64,000 nucleotides of DNA from Sulfolobales archaeon Acd1. Lineage in GTDB: Archaea > Thermoproteota > Thermoprotei_A > Sulfolobales > Sulfolobaceae. Below, in pieces: positions 25,961 to 34,763 of this stretch. Location: contig APJY01000003.1 of assembly GCA_000389735.1 (NCBI GenBank), positions 62,001 to 126,000 on the forward strand, given 5' to 3'. The position numbers and the translations under genes were made by a program. The notes beneath the pieces are model-generated. The model was not told where the DNA came from. It saw only the letters and a list, made by a program, of their open reading frames with translations, and did not search any database. Every line of letters starts with the position of its first letter. Position 1 is the stretch's first letter.

Positions 25961-27139
25961 TCAGTAGAAGGTCGTGAGCTCGAACTTTATCCCCAACTTC
26001 CTGGCGTAAGAGTAGGCCGTTTCGATCTCCTCCCTCGTGGGGTACCTAGCTATGTCAGAGTACTTGGGGTCGAAGAGGGGGGAGAAGGGGTCCGCCGCGT
26101 ACTCAGGCCTGTACTGGTCCATCAGGTTGACCCAGTAGTTCGGCACGTTCCTCGCTATCCACTCCAGGACCGGCATCGTGTCGTCCTCCACGTGGTTGGG
26201 CATCACCAAGTGCCTAATGACCGCCTCCTCTCCCCAGGAGTAGATCCTAGACAAGTTCGCCGTCACAGTCTCCACGTACCACGGGGTCCTGCTCAGCCTC
26301 AGCGCGCACCTGTCGTTGCCGAACTTGAAGTCGGGGAGCCAGACGTCTATCACCAGCCTCAAGACCTTCATGGCCTCCTCGCTCATGAAGAAGTTGCTGT
26401 TCCAGAGCATCGGCACGCTTATCTCGTTGCCGTAAACCCTCCTCTTCCTCGAATGGAAGTACGGGTAGTCGGCCTTGGGCAGTAGGGTCACCTCGTCCAC
26501 TACCTCGTTGCCGTAGGCCAACTCCCTTATCGCCTTGATTATCGTGTGAAGGTGAACGGTCGGATCCCCTCCCACGAGGTTCACGTTGTGGACTCCCTCG
26601 GAGGCCAGAACCCTTATGGCCCCAGCCAACCTCCTCGGGCTCAGCGGGACCCCGTTGTCCTTGTCCTTGGATATGTCCCCGTTCTGGCAGAAGACGCACC
26701 TCATGTTACACGAGGTGAAGAAGACCGTTCCAGAGCCCTCGGTCCCCCTGAAAACGAGCTCCTCCCCCCTGTGGTGGAAGTAAGAGGCCACCCTGCTCTC
26801 CACGTTGAGCTGACATGCCCCGGCCCTCACCTTCCTGTTGACCCTGCAGCCCCACCTGCAGAAGGTGCACCTCTCGACCCACGAGTCCACCAGGTCGGCC
26901 AAGTAGTCCAGGAGGGAGTACTTCGGGACCTCCAGCCTCCTTATGTCCTCCCTCCCCTCCCTGACGTCCCTCCAGAGCTTAAGGAAGGAGTCAGTAAGCT
27001 TGTCGAGGAGCTCCGGGCCTCCCCTCTCCGCCTCCACCCTCTTAGCTATCAAGTACTTTGCAGGCATCTCCCCGTCCATCACGGAGAAGTACCAGGGGAA
27101 GTCGTCCCTCAGCTCAGCCTTCAGTTCCTCGAACCTCAT
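25961..27139 (-). CDS. Radical SAM protein, PflA-like
   Basis: 392 aa. An N-terminal helical region with its own cysteines (CTFCRWGCRVNRKVRAGACQL) precedes the radical SAM motif FFTSCNMRCVFCQNGDIS (CxxxCxxC, about residues 143-150), then VNLVGGDPTVHLHTII for SAM binding. Members of this archaeal and bacterial group are annotated as pyruvate-formate-lyase-activating-like enzymes but their substrate is not known. The extra Cys cluster before the SAM motif suggests an additional metal site. Stand-alone. Confidence 0.8.
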   Translation of the reverse strand: MRFEELKAELRDDFPWYFSVMDGEMPAKYLIAKRVEAERGGPELLDKLTDSFLKLWRDVREGREDIRRLEVPKYSLLDYLADLVDSWVERCTFCRWGCRVNRKVRAGACQLNVESRVASYFHHRGEELVFRGTEGSGTVFFTSCNMRCVFCQNGDISKDKDNGVPLSPRRLAGAIRVLASEGVHNVNLVGGDPTVHLHTIIKAIRELAYGNEVVDEVTLLPKADYPYFHSRKRRVYGNEISVPMLWNSNFFMSEEAMKVLRLVIDVWLPDFKFGNDRCALRLSRTPWYVETVTANLSRIYSWGEEAVIRHLVMPNHVEDDTMPVLEWIARNVPNYWVNLMDQYRPEYAADPFSPLFDPKYSDIARYPTREEIETAYSYARKLGIKFELTTFY

Positions 27140-27229
27140 CCCTTCAACAGAACGTTCGGCATCAACCTAATAAGGGGTTCAGGACCCTCCCGCACACCTT
27201 TATATATTTCAATTCCATAACCGATAATA

Positions 27230-27646
27230 ATGGAGGCCAGGAAGAGGCGGAAGCCCTTCGAGCTGAGCTTCAGGGAGGAGGGGGACAGCCTGGTGATGGA
27301 GGTCGTGGCCAAGAAGCGCGTCTCGGTCTACAGGCTCTACTTGACCAAAGCGGAGGCGGATCTTGAGAAAGTAAAGGAGGAAGCCTACAGGGGCTATAGG
27401 GCGGTCTTGGAGAGGGTGAAGCAGAGGAGGAGACCCGCGGTTCTCGCCAAGTTCTCCCTCTACGTTTACTCCTCCTTGGCCGGCCTCCCGCTGTACAGGG
27501 CCCTAAAGGGGGTCGAGTACGAGAGGGGAGGGGTCAAGAGGGTTCTGAGCGCCAACGCCTTCGTTAAGTCGACCTACAAGATAGCCCCGGTCTTCGAGGA
27601 GGCCCTCAGCTCAACAGCTAAAGGCAAGAGAGGGAGTAAGGCTTAA
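27230..27646 (+). CDS. Hypothetical basic protein, 138 aa
   Basis: Lys/Arg-rich, mixed alpha/beta: MEARKRRKPFELSFREEGDSLVMEVVAKKRVSVYRLYLTK, then a helical region, ending in a basic tail (KGKRGSKA). A TATA-like TTTATATATTTC near 27200 sits ~28 nt before the ATG, a strong promoter. It converges on the Dpo2 operon with a 1-nt gap. Not recognised; basic charge suggests a nucleic-acid-binding role. Confidence 0.7.
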   Translation: MEARKRRKPFELSFREEGDSLVMEVVAKKRVSVYRLYLTKAEADLEKVKEEAYRGYRAVLERVKQRRRPAVLAKFSLYVYSSLAGLPLYRALKGVEYERGGVKRVLSANAFVKSTYKIAPVFEEALSSTAKGKRGSKA

Positions 27647-27647
27647 G

Positions 27648-28220
27648 CTAGAGCCAGGCCTCCAAGCCAACGGAGCTCCTGCCGAACAGCGACTGGATGG
27701 GGTAAACCAGCTCGACCTCCGCGTGGGAGGGGCTCTTAACTACCCTGAACCTCACCCCCCTGTAGGTCCTCCTCACCTCTATGACGGAATGGGCGCTGTG
27801 GAGCCCGAAGACGCTCCCCCTCCTTTCCCTGTCGAAAGGGGAGAAGACGAAGGTCCTCCCCCTCCTGGCCCTCATGGAGCCCACTATGTGGGAGTAGAGC
27901 CTGAAGAAGCCGTAGGGGTTAATCACGACGAGGTCGCCCTCCCCCATGGCGATCACCGAAGGTGGGACGTCCTCCGCCTTGAAGGCCCTCCTCACCAGGA
28001 CCCTCCCCTCCACCCCGAAGGCCCTCTGAAAGGTTCTCACCTTCCAAGGGTCCAGCCCTCCCCTTTCCGACACCACGAGCACTTTTATGAAGGGGTTCGA
28101 GGAAAGGGCTATCACCCTGCTGTAGAACTCCTCCAGCAGGTCCGAGTCCTCGGAGTAGAACTCCACCCACTCGTCCTCGGCTATCAGGTCGTCGAGCTCG
28201 GCGAAGCCGGTCAACATCAA
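27648..28220 (-). CDS. RadA/RecA-like paralogue without Walker A, third gene of the Dpo2 operon
   Basis: 190 aa. MLTGFAELDDLIAEDEWVEFYSED..., FIKVLVVSERGGLDPWKVRTFQRAFG and GEGDLVVINPYGFF follow the order of a RecA/KaiC core, but no GxxxxGKT is present, so ATP binding is doubtful. In Sulfolobales the Dpo2 gene travels with a RadA-like gene in a DNA-damage-induced operon; this fits. Starts 4 nt inside the polymerase gene (ATGA-type overlap), so it is translationally coupled. Fold call is moderate, operon logic is strong. Confidence 0.6.
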   Translation of the reverse strand: MMLTGFAELDDLIAEDEWVEFYSEDSDLLEEFYSRVIALSSNPFIKVLVVSERGGLDPWKVRTFQRAFGVEGRVLVRRAFKAEDVPPSVIAMGEGDLVVINPYGFFRLYSHIVGSMRARRGRTFVFSPFDRERRGSVFGLHSAHSVIEVRRTYRGVRFRVVKSPSHAEVELVYPIQSLFGRSSVGLEAWL

Positions 28221-29908
28221 GTCATCATCCCCCTGACCGTCTCGTAGGCCCTCTCCAGGTAGCTGAGGTAGTAGTTCACGTCGTGGCCCCAGTAGCCGTC
28301 AGTAGCTCTATAGAAGCCCCTGGTCCCCCTCACGTAGGGCTCGCCCTTTATCCACAGCACGAAGTCGGAGGGGTCGCCGTAGTGGGCCCTCCTCCTGAAG
28401 CCGTAGTACAGGTCCTCCAGCTCCTTGGAGAACGACCTGAGCTGGGAGCACGACTCCGCCTTACTCAGTACCCTGAGGGACTCCTCCAGGAACTCCTGGA
28501 CTATCCTCGGCTGGTTGGCCCTTATCAGGCCCTTGACCTTGAGGCTCCCGTCCCTCCTCCTGCCGACGTAGCGTTGCGGGTAGGGCTGACCCTCGGAGGT
28601 CCTGGTAAGCACGACCCAGCTGAACTCGTCCTCGAGCTTGAGCTTGAGCCCCGTGGCCTCGGAGACCTTCGCGACCATCCCCTCCACCCTCTCCCTGCTC
28701 CCCTGAACTATGAGGGAGTCCACTATCCCGTGAACCACCCTGAGCCCCATGGACTCGGCTATCTCGATCGCCTGCCTCAGGACCTTCCTGGCCACGTGAG
28801 TCACGCTCTCGTAAGCCTCTATCTTCCCGAAGAGCGAGTTCCTGTAGCCCAGGTAGCCGAAGGAAGCGACGAGGATCCACTTGATCGCCTCTGCGAGCTC
28901 CTCGTCGTAGGCCTTGTAGAACTCCTTGAGCCTCACCAGCCTCTCCACGGCTTCTGACACTATCCCCCTCTCCTTTGCGCAGACCTTGTGGATCCCCAAG
29001 TCCAAGTCGTCGCACCTGTCAACCGTCTCGCCGGAGATGTTGTACTTGCTGATTATGGACGGGTACATGGAGGAGAAGTCCACCTGGAAGGCGTTGTCGG
29101 CGCAGGTCTCCTTGGGGAAGAGGATCAGCCCGCCCTTGTCGGCGTAGCTGAGCTCCTCCAGCTCCCTGAGCTCCTCCACCCTCGGCGCCACCTTGGGGAT
29201 CACGTACCTCTTCCTGAGGGCGACCCAAGCCTCGTTGACCGTCAACGCCTTGCCTATCGTGGCGTACATTATCTCCCTGAGCAGGACCCTCACCGACTTG
29301 CTCCAGACTATCAGGCCCTTCACGTCCACGGGGGCCCTCTTCCTGTCGGAGGCCACCTTCACTATCGCCTTAACCTTGTCCATAACCGTGGAGGGGGCCT
29401 CCACCACGTCCGCCTCGACCCTCAGGTCCCTGACGTCCCCCTCCTCCTTCATCACGCCGTTGTAGTAGAGCCTGTAGTACCTGCCCAGCCTGTGCTCGCC
29501 GTACCAGTCGTAAAGGACCACCTTGGCGTAGCTCACCTCCGGGAAGCCGGGCTCCTCCTTCGATATCACCCTGTTCCCGGAGGCCTCCACCCTGGCGAAG
29601 GGCCTCAGGCCGAGCCTCTCCAGGGCCTGGTCCAGGGGGCTTATGAAGTCGTTCACTACCTTGAGCGCCCTCTTGAACTGGAGGTACGCGCCGTAGTCCC
29701 TGAGCTCCACCCTGTAGATCCTCCTCTCCTTCCCCTCCAGGGTCCTCCAGACCTCCTCCTCCACCGAGGCCACCGAGGGGTGGTAGAGGACGGACTGGGG
29801 GAGCTCCTCCAGGTAGACCGGGAAGGTGGTCCTGACCTCGAGCCTCCTGAAGCCGCTGAGGACGAGCTCCACCTTCCCCTCCTTGGGCAGGGCGTCAACC
29901 AGGTACAC
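28217..29908 (-). CDS. dpo2: Family B DNA polymerase Dpo2 (PolB2, inactivated-motif branch)
   Basis: 563 aa, shorter than replicative B polymerases because the exonuclease domain is reduced. Motif A is kept (DFSSMYPSIISKYN, about residues 274-287). Motif B is altered (IKWILVASFGYLGY instead of NSxYG). Motif C reads HGIVDSLIV in place of YGDTD, so one metal-binding Asp is missing. This degenerate set defines the archaeal PolB2/Dpo2 branch. In Saccharolobus, Dpo2 is induced by DNA damage and linked to translesion synthesis despite the motif loss. Sits between a small helical ORF and a RadA-like gene, overlapping both. Confidence 0.85.
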   Translation of the reverse strand: MYLVDALPKEGKVELVLSGFRRLEVRTTFPVYLEELPQSVLYHPSVASVEEEVWRTLEGKERRIYRVELRDYGAYLQFKRALKVVNDFISPLDQALERLGLRPFARVEASGNRVISKEEPGFPEVSYAKVVLYDWYGEHRLGRYYRLYYNGVMKEEGDVRDLRVEADVVEAPSTVMDKVKAIVKVASDRKRAPVDVKGLIVWSKSVRVLLREIMYATIGKALTVNEAWVALRKRYVIPKVAPRVEELRELEELSYADKGGLILFPKETCADNAFQVDFSSMYPSIISKYNISGETVDRCDDLDLGIHKVCAKERGIVSEAVERLVRLKEFYKAYDEELAEAIKWILVASFGYLGYRNSLFGKIEAYESVTHVARKVLRQAIEIAESMGLRVVHGIVDSLIVQGSRERVEGMVAKVSEATGLKLKLEDEFSWVVLTRTSEGQPYPQRYVGRRRDGSLKVKGLIRANQPRIVQEFLEESLRVLSKAESCSQLRSFSKELEDLYYGFRRRAHYGDPSDFVLWIKGEPYVRGTRGFYRATDGYWGHDVNYYLSYLERAYETVRGMMT

Positions 29909-30119
29909 GCCTCGAGCACCTCGCGAGCAGGGCCACCAGCAGGACCTCCAGGGGATCGGCCAACTCGTCCTCGAACGCCTCCTCGACGAGCCTCATGTCC
30001 GCCAAGGCGTCCTTCAGAGCCTCAGCTAAGGACTCGTCCCTCAGCTTCCTAGCGACCCTCAGGAGCTTCTCCACCTCGCCCTCCACGGACCTCGTAAGTG
30101 ACGGCTGGGTGCGGCCCAT
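29895..30119 (-). CDS. Small helical protein, first gene of the Dpo2 operon
   Basis: About 74 aa, charged and helical (VEGEVEKLLRVARKLRDESLAEALKDALADMRLVEEAFEDELADPLEVLLVALLAR). Overlaps dpo2 by 14 nt. The open frame goes to a TTG at 30134, but that lies inside the TATA box, so the ATG at 30119 is chosen; a GTG at 30086 would fit the predicted transcript start better. Small helical genes precede dpo2 in other Sulfolobales as far as I recall. Possible Dpo2 partner. Confidence 0.6.
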   Translation of the reverse strand: MGRTQPSLTRSVEGEVEKLLRVARKLRDESLAEALKDALADMRLVEEAFEDELADPLEVLLVALLARCSRRVPG

Positions 30120-30132
30120 GTTAATCTTTGCC

Positions 30133-30168
30133 AATAAATAGGGCTCACACGCCCCCGAAACTTTCGGC
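30133..30168 (-). promoter_or_regulatory. Promoter of the Dpo2 operon with UV-box-like ANTTTC motif
   Basis: Reading the minus strand, a palindromic CGAAAGTTTCG (plus 30156-30166) contains AGTTTC, matching the ANTTTC hexanucleotide found in UV-inducible promoters of Sulfolobus acidocaldarius. About 20 nt downstream is the TATA-like TATTTATT (30133-30140). The plus strand of the same palindrome also gives ACTTTC. The match is short, but its position and the operon content agree. Confidence 0.55.
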
Positions 30169-30247
30169 TCAAGGGACGGCGACCGCGAGGACTCGTTTTA
30201 TATATGTGAGAAGTTCCTTTATTAAGGATAATTAACAAATTAACTCG

Positions 30248-30412
30248 ATGCAGGTCGACCCCGTCTGCGGGATGGAGGTTAAAGAGACCACCCCCTATAA
30301 GACTATGTACAAAGGTAAGATCTACTACTTCTGTGGTCCGGCCTGCAAGAGGGAGTTCGAGAGGGACCCGGAGACCTACCTGAGGGAGGGGCCGAAGGGG
30401 ATGCCCGAGTGA
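30248..30412 (+). CDS. copM: CopM-like TRASH/YHS-domain copper chaperone, 54 aa
   Basis: Reads MQVDPVCGMEVKETTPY..., then KIYYFCGPACKREFERDPETYL: the metal-binding CxxM-type start and CxxxC pair of the TRASH/YHS zinc-finger-like domain. In Saccharolobus the cop cluster is copT-copM-copA, where CopM passes copper; this gene directly precedes copA and overlaps it (GTGA). TATA box TTTTATATA at 30197-30205. A repeat AATTAACAAATTAAC lies just before the ATG and may be a regulator site. The regulator copT is not adjacent here. Confidence 0.85.
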   Translation: MQVDPVCGMEVKETTPYKTMYKGKIYYFCGPACKREFERDPETYLREGPKGMPE

Positions 30413-32610
30413 GGCTGAGGGCGGACAGGGACGAGGTACTGAAAGTAGTAGGGATGCACTGCTCCACCTGCGTCGCGACCGTCTCCAGGGCCGCGAGCTC
30501 GATCAAGGGGGTCATGGACGTTAGGGTGAACCTAGCGACAGGAGAGGTCAGGCTGAGCCTGGGGGAAGGGGCGAGGCTGAGCGAGGTAGTCAAGTCCATA
30601 AGGAGGGCCGGCTACGACGTCGTCACCCAGAGAGTTGATATCGCCGTTGAGGCCAGGGAGGAGGAGATGCCCAAGCTCAGGGAACTGCTGGAAAGCGTGG
30701 AGGGCGTCCTGGAAGTGAGGACCGGGAGCGGGCTGGTCTCGGTGGAGCTCAACCCCCTGAGGACCTCGGCTGAGACTATTCTGGAGGAGCTCAGGAAAAG
30801 GGGCTACAGGGTCTCCCTGGCGAAGGAGGGGATCGTCGCGAGGTCGGACTTCAGGGACTCCTCGCTCAGGCTGATCTCGGCCTCGGTCCTCTCCCCCCTG
30901 GTGCTATTAGTCAACTACTTCCCCGTAGCCCTGGCCCTCTCCGCGGTGATACTCCTCCTCTCCGGCACGAAGTTCCTGAGGGGGGCCTACAGGGCCTTGA
31001 GGAACGGGACCGCCAACATGGACGTCCTGGTCTCCCTCTCCTCAGTGACGGCGTGGGCCTACGGCCTGGTCTCGAAGGACCTGGGCTTCCTCCAGGCGTC
31101 CTCCCTGCTGATAACCTTCGTCCTCGCCGGGAAGACCCTGGAGGCCTGGCTCAAGGAGAGGATCTCAAAGGAGGTCCCGGAGGTGCTGAGGGTTAAGGCG
31201 AGGAGGATTGTCGACGGCGAAGAGCGGGAGGTGGACGCCAGGGAGCTGAGGCCCGGCGACGTGGTGGTGCTCCGTTCCGGCGACACAGTGCCCGCTGACG
31301 GGGTGATCGATGAGGGTGAGGTTTACGTGGACGAGTCGCCCCTCACCGGCGAGCCCAACCCGGTCCTGAAGGGCAAGGGAGACCCCCTTATAGGGGGCTC
31401 AGCAGTACTATCGGGGTTCGCCAAGCTCTACGTTACCAGGTCAGGGGAGAGGACTTACCTGGCCCAAGTTGCCGAAGCCGTAAGGAGGGCTGAGGCGGTG
31501 AGGTTGCCGATTCAGGACTTCGTGGACGAGGTCTCGGCCTACTTCGTCCCTACGGTCGTAGTGATCTCCGCAATCGTCTTCCTGATCTGGCGCTTCGCCT
31601 TGGGTTACCCCCTCAGCTTCGCCCTGACCCTCTCGATAGCAGTACTGGCCTCCGCCTGCCCCTGCGGCTTCGGCCTCGCCACCCCCACCGCGATAGCTGT
31701 GGGGATCAGGAGGCTCCTCAAGAGAGGGGTAATAGTGAGGGACGGGGAGGCGCTCCAGAGGCTAACAGAGGTTAGAACCTTCGTCATAGACAAGACGGGG
31801 ACGCTGACCGAGGGGAAGATAAGGGTGGTCAAGTCCGAGGGAGAGGTCAGGTTAGCCTCATGCCTGGAGAGGCTGAGCTCCCACCCGATAGCTAAAGCAA
31901 TATCGAAGCTCAGCGAGGGGCAGTGCGAGGTCAGGGACTTCACCGAGTTCCCCGGGAAGGGAGTTCACGGGGTCGTCGACGGCAGAACCGTCCTGGTGGG
32001 GAGCAAGGACTTCGTGCTAGCGAACTGCACCGGTGAGGACAGGGGGGCGGACCTACTGGTCTGCGTCGACGGGAGGGTGGAGGGCTGGGTCTGGCTCGAC
32101 GACCCCCTGAGGCCTGAGGCTATCGAAGCGGTGAGGAGGCTCAAGGCCATGGGATACAGGGTGATAATAGCTACAGGCGACTCAAGCAGTAGAGCTGAAT
32201 CCGCGGCTAGGGCCTTAGGGGTTGAATTGAGGAAGGGCCTCAGCCCGGAGGACAAGGCCGAGCTGGTCAGGGGGTTGGGGAAGGTAGCTTTCGTTGGGGA
32301 CGGGATCAACGACGCCCTCGCCCTGAAGGAGGCCTTCGTGGGGGTGGCCGTCTCGAGCGGCACGGACCTGGCCAAGGTGGCCGGGGACGCGATAATCCCC
32401 TCGATAGGGGCCCTGCCGAGCCTGCTGGAGGGGAGCAGGAGGACCGTGAGGAAGGTGAGGGAGAACGTGGCCTGGGCCTTGGCGTACAACTCGATTCTAA
32501 TCCCCATAGCCTCGGGAGTCCTCTACCCCTTCTACTTACCTCCCGAGTGGGCGGCGTTGGCCATGTCGATGAACAGCGTCTCCGTGGTGCTCTGGAGCCT
32601 GGTCCAGTGA
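30409..32610 (+). CDS. copA: Copper-exporting P1B-type ATPase
   Basis: 733 aa. N-terminal HMA domain with GMHCSTCVATV; a second HMA-like repeat (about residues 75-145) lacks cysteines. Then the P-type core: actuator SPLTGEPNPV (TGE), membrane CPC in SACPCGF, phosphorylation loop DKTGTLTEG, HP locus SSHPIAKAI, hinge GDGINDALAL. CPC plus Asn and Met-Ser residues in the last membrane helices (LAYNSI, MSMNSVSVV) indicate Cu(I). GTG start overlaps copM by 4 nt. Confidence 0.92.
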   Translation: MRLRADRDEVLKVVGMHCSTCVATVSRAASSIKGVMDVRVNLATGEVRLSLGEGARLSEVVKSIRRAGYDVVTQRVDIAVEAREEEMPKLRELLESVEGVLEVRTGSGLVSVELNPLRTSAETILEELRKRGYRVSLAKEGIVARSDFRDSSLRLISASVLSPLVLLVNYFPVALALSAVILLLSGTKFLRGAYRALRNGTANMDVLVSLSSVTAWAYGLVSKDLGFLQASSLLITFVLAGKTLEAWLKERISKEVPEVLRVKARRIVDGEEREVDARELRPGDVVVLRSGDTVPADGVIDEGEVYVDESPLTGEPNPVLKGKGDPLIGGSAVLSGFAKLYVTRSGERTYLAQVAEAVRRAEAVRLPIQDFVDEVSAYFVPTVVVISAIVFLIWRFALGYPLSFALTLSIAVLASACPCGFGLATPTAIAVGIRRLLKRGVIVRDGEALQRLTEVRTFVIDKTGTLTEGKIRVVKSEGEVRLASCLERLSSHPIAKAISKLSEGQCEVRDFTEFPGKGVHGVVDGRTVLVGSKDFVLANCTGEDRGADLLVCVDGRVEGWVWLDDPLRPEAIEAVRRLKAMGYRVIIATGDSSSRAESAARALGVELRKGLSPEDKAELVRGLGKVAFVGDGINDALALKEAFVGVAVSSGTDLAKVAGDAIIPSIGALPSLLEGSRRTVRKVRENVAWALAYNSILIPIASGVLYPFYLPPEWAALAMSMNSVSVVLWSLVQ

Positions 32611-32815
32611 GGGGGAAAGGGATTCAGCCTTCATACCCGCCGAGTGAGGTCTCCGACTCGGCCGGAGAGCGCGTCTCAAGCCCCATCAGTTCAGGCGGGA
32701 AGTTCGACCATCATCGCCTTAAGTAACGGTGATCGGAGCGGATCCCCAGATCGGATGAAGTAAGATAAGAGCGCCGGCAAAGAGTTTAAAGGCATTCTAA
32801 CTCTCGCGTTAAAGC

Positions 32816-33988
32816 GTGGACCCGATAATCCTGGCGCTCTTCGACGTATCGGTGTTCATCCTGCTGGCCGAGATTCTGAGGTCTCTCGTGCAGAAGTACA
32901 GCTTACCTAAGCTGGTAGGCGAACTGTTGGCCGGGATGATAATAGGCCCCTACGCCTTGGGCTCCTTACTGAACCAGTTGGCCGGCTTCCCCCTGATAAA
33001 CATAAGTGATTACATTAAATTTCTGGCCGAGTTCTCGGTGATCCTCCTGATATTCGCCTCAGGCCTGGAGCACGGGATCGCGCCGATAAAGTCCTCCGGG
33101 GTCCTGGGGTTCCTTGGGGCGACGTTAGGGGCCCTGTTGCCCTTCTTCGCGACGTTCTACCTCTATTTGCCACACTTCGGCTTCGACTCCGCGCTGTTCC
33201 TCGGCACCGCGATGGGTGCTACAAGCCTCGCGGCCGTGGCGTCCGTAATAGAGGAACAGAAGCTGAAGGGTAAGGGGATAAACTTCCTGGTGTCCGCCGC
33301 CGCGGTGGACGACGTGGTGGACTTGATCCTCCTGTCAGTCGTCCTAGCCGTTTTGCAAGGAACTTCCGCGAGCCTCGCCTCCGTCGGCCTGAAAGTAATT
33401 ACCCTCGTAGCCGTGTGGCTGGTCATCTTGGCGGTCTCAGTCGTCCTGATCCCGAAGGTCGCCGACAGGATAAGCGATAAGTACGTGGAGGAGTTCCCGC
33501 TGGCCGTGCTCTTCGGCCTGACGCTGTTCATGGTGTCGTTGGGGTACTCCTCCATAATCTCGGCTTTCGTCGCCGGGGTCGCGTTCGCGAACAGCGTGAA
33601 AAACGAGAGGATCAGGGAGATCAGCAACGCGTTGCTCAGCGTCTTCGGGCCGCTGTTCTTCGTGTACGTGGGGGCTGAAGTTAACTTCCGAACGCTCGGC
33701 CTCGACGCGCTGCTGCTGTCGTTAGAGCTGACCGCCATAGCGTCCGTTTTCAAGTGGCTGGGGATCTTCCCGTTCGCTCTGGCCTACCTGAGGAACGTCA
33801 AGGCTGCCAACACGGTGGCCTTAGGGATGGTGCCCAGGGGTGAGACCGGGTTAGTCATCGCTTCCCTAGGCCTTTCCTACAACGCGCTGAGCCCGGAAGA
33901 GTTCGAAGGCATAGTCTTCATGTCGCTCTTCACCACCTTAATAGGCAGCGCGTTGTTCAAGGTCTACGCCAAGAAGCACTTGGTCTGA
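32816..33988 (+). CDS. CPA2-family Na+/H+ or K+/H+ antiporter
   Basis: 390 aa, about 12 hydrophobic spans. LPKLVGELLAGMIIGPYALGS, LLIFASGLEHG and SAAAVDDVVDLILLSV (paired Asp of the ion site) are KefB/NapA-type motifs; ISAFVAGVAFANS and ALGMVPRGETGLVIASLG are the usual late motifs. There is no C-terminal TrkA domain, as in simple archaeal antiporters. GTG start at 32816 with TTTAAAGG about 30 nt upstream. Helps pH or salt homeostasis in an acidophile. Confidence 0.85.
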   Translation: MDPIILALFDVSVFILLAEILRSLVQKYSLPKLVGELLAGMIIGPYALGSLLNQLAGFPLINISDYIKFLAEFSVILLIFASGLEHGIAPIKSSGVLGFLGATLGALLPFFATFYLYLPHFGFDSALFLGTAMGATSLAAVASVIEEQKLKGKGINFLVSAAAVDDVVDLILLSVVLAVLQGTSASLASVGLKVITLVAVWLVILAVSVVLIPKVADRISDKYVEEFPLAVLFGLTLFMVSLGYSSIISAFVAGVAFANSVKNERIREISNALLSVFGPLFFVYVGAEVNFRTLGLDALLLSLELTAIASVFKWLGIFPFALAYLRNVKAANTVALGMVPRGETGLVIASLGLSYNALSPEEFEGIVFMSLFTTLIGSALFKVYAKKHLV

Positions 33989-34130
33989 CGGTCGAGCTCA
34001 GAGATTGGAGGAGGTGGCCGAAACGGCTGCGGAACCGGAAAACAGAAACGTTGCGCTCCTCGCGCCCTCAACTCGGTGGCGTCCATGAAAGCGGGAGGAC
34101 GGGGACGAAAAACCCTCGCCTTTCCGCGGT
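33989..34130. other. Border between core genome and accessory region
   Basis: No gene. GC-rich non-coding DNA before the first copy of the dispersed RNA element. Marks where ordinary gene packing ends. Confidence 0.4.
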
Positions 34131-34353
34131 AAAGGAATTCTCAGAGTAACGGAATTGTGCGCTTATCATTCCTAATGAGATAATGAAAAGACTAAGATCG
34201 AAACAGAAGAATTTCAAAAGAGTTTTTGTAGAAGTGTAACGGGGAATGAGGGGGTGATGAGCACCACACGAGTTGACCTATGATAGGTCGTAGCCGGTCT
34301 GACCTGACCCCCTCATCCCCCAGTTCGTTTTCACCTTACCCGTATATTAAGCT
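34131..34353. repeat. ~220-bp inverted repeat, left copy (RNA element A with flanks)
   Basis: This stretch matches 41751-41971 in inverted orientation with scattered mismatches, e.g. both contain GCGCTTATCATTCCTAATG. The shared unit covers the 5' flank, promoter, RNA element and about 35 nt of 3' flank ending ATTAAGC. The pair brackets the CRISPR array and IS6 element. Confidence 0.75.
34241..34320 (+). ncRNA. Box C/D-like guide RNA, copy A
   Basis: 80-nt element with complementary ends (GGGGAATGAGGGGG against CCCCCTCATCCCC, one bulged A). Order: C box GTGATGA, 12 nt GCACCACACGAG, D'-like TTGA, short spacer, C'-like ATGATAG, 12 nt variable (GTCGTAGCCGGT), D box CTGA, then a second CTGA next to the stem. 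Twelve-nt gaps between boxes are the archaeal C/D rule. A TATA-like stretch ~25 nt before the first G is weaker than in copies B and C. A T-rich tract follows. Confidence 0.6.
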
Positions 34354-34652
34354 TACACCGGAACCCTGCCTACTTATTACAAACGGTAAGCCTGTAGCTT
34401 CTGCGACTAAACCTGTTCGCGTCGTGAACGCGACCTCAGAACGGCGAAAAGCGCGGGAGCCGCGCCTCGAGCCGGAGTCGTATCCTCCCTCGCTTTTCTC
34501 CCACTAAAAGCTCGACGCTGGTAACCGTCCTGACGGGGCGGAGCGATACGGTCGCCATGTGTCCTCGAAGCTACTTTTCCAATTTTTAATTTATAATTAT
34601 CAATTATTTCAACACGTTCAATGAGTTTCATCTCCCTTACCCACCCGCCCTT

Positions 34653-34672
34653 GGGGGTTCCGATAAACCCCC
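34653..34672 (+). terminator. Hairpin before the CRISPR leader
   Basis: GGGGGTT (34653-34659) pairs with AACCCCC (34666-34672) around a 6-nt loop. Lies between the RNA element region and the CRISPR leader; may separate transcripts. Confidence 0.35.
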
Positions 34673-34763
34673 TTAAACGAGTTAGGGGGAGAGAACGCGT
34701 TTAAGGTCTGTTAAGATTTATAAACTCGTAAATACACGTGTAAGTCGAGGGCGCGGAGGGTCA
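34673..34763 (+). promoter_or_regulatory. CRISPR leader
   Basis: AT-rich stretch directly before the first repeat, with TATA-like TTTATAAA at 34717-34724 and a predicted transcript start near 34748. The leader side is assigned because the opposite end of the array carries the degenerate repeat. Confidence 0.65.

Noticed and set aside
34241-34320. Reading the dispersed 79-nt element as a MITE because of its 13-bp inverted ends
   Set aside because: Homology between copies continues past the inverted ends on both sides, there is no target duplication, and a promoter sits at fixed distance outside the 5' arm; an RNA gene explains this better.
34280-34507. 75-codon ORF over the first RNA element
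   Set aside because: Overlaps the conserved RNA element and has no codon bias or family resemblance.
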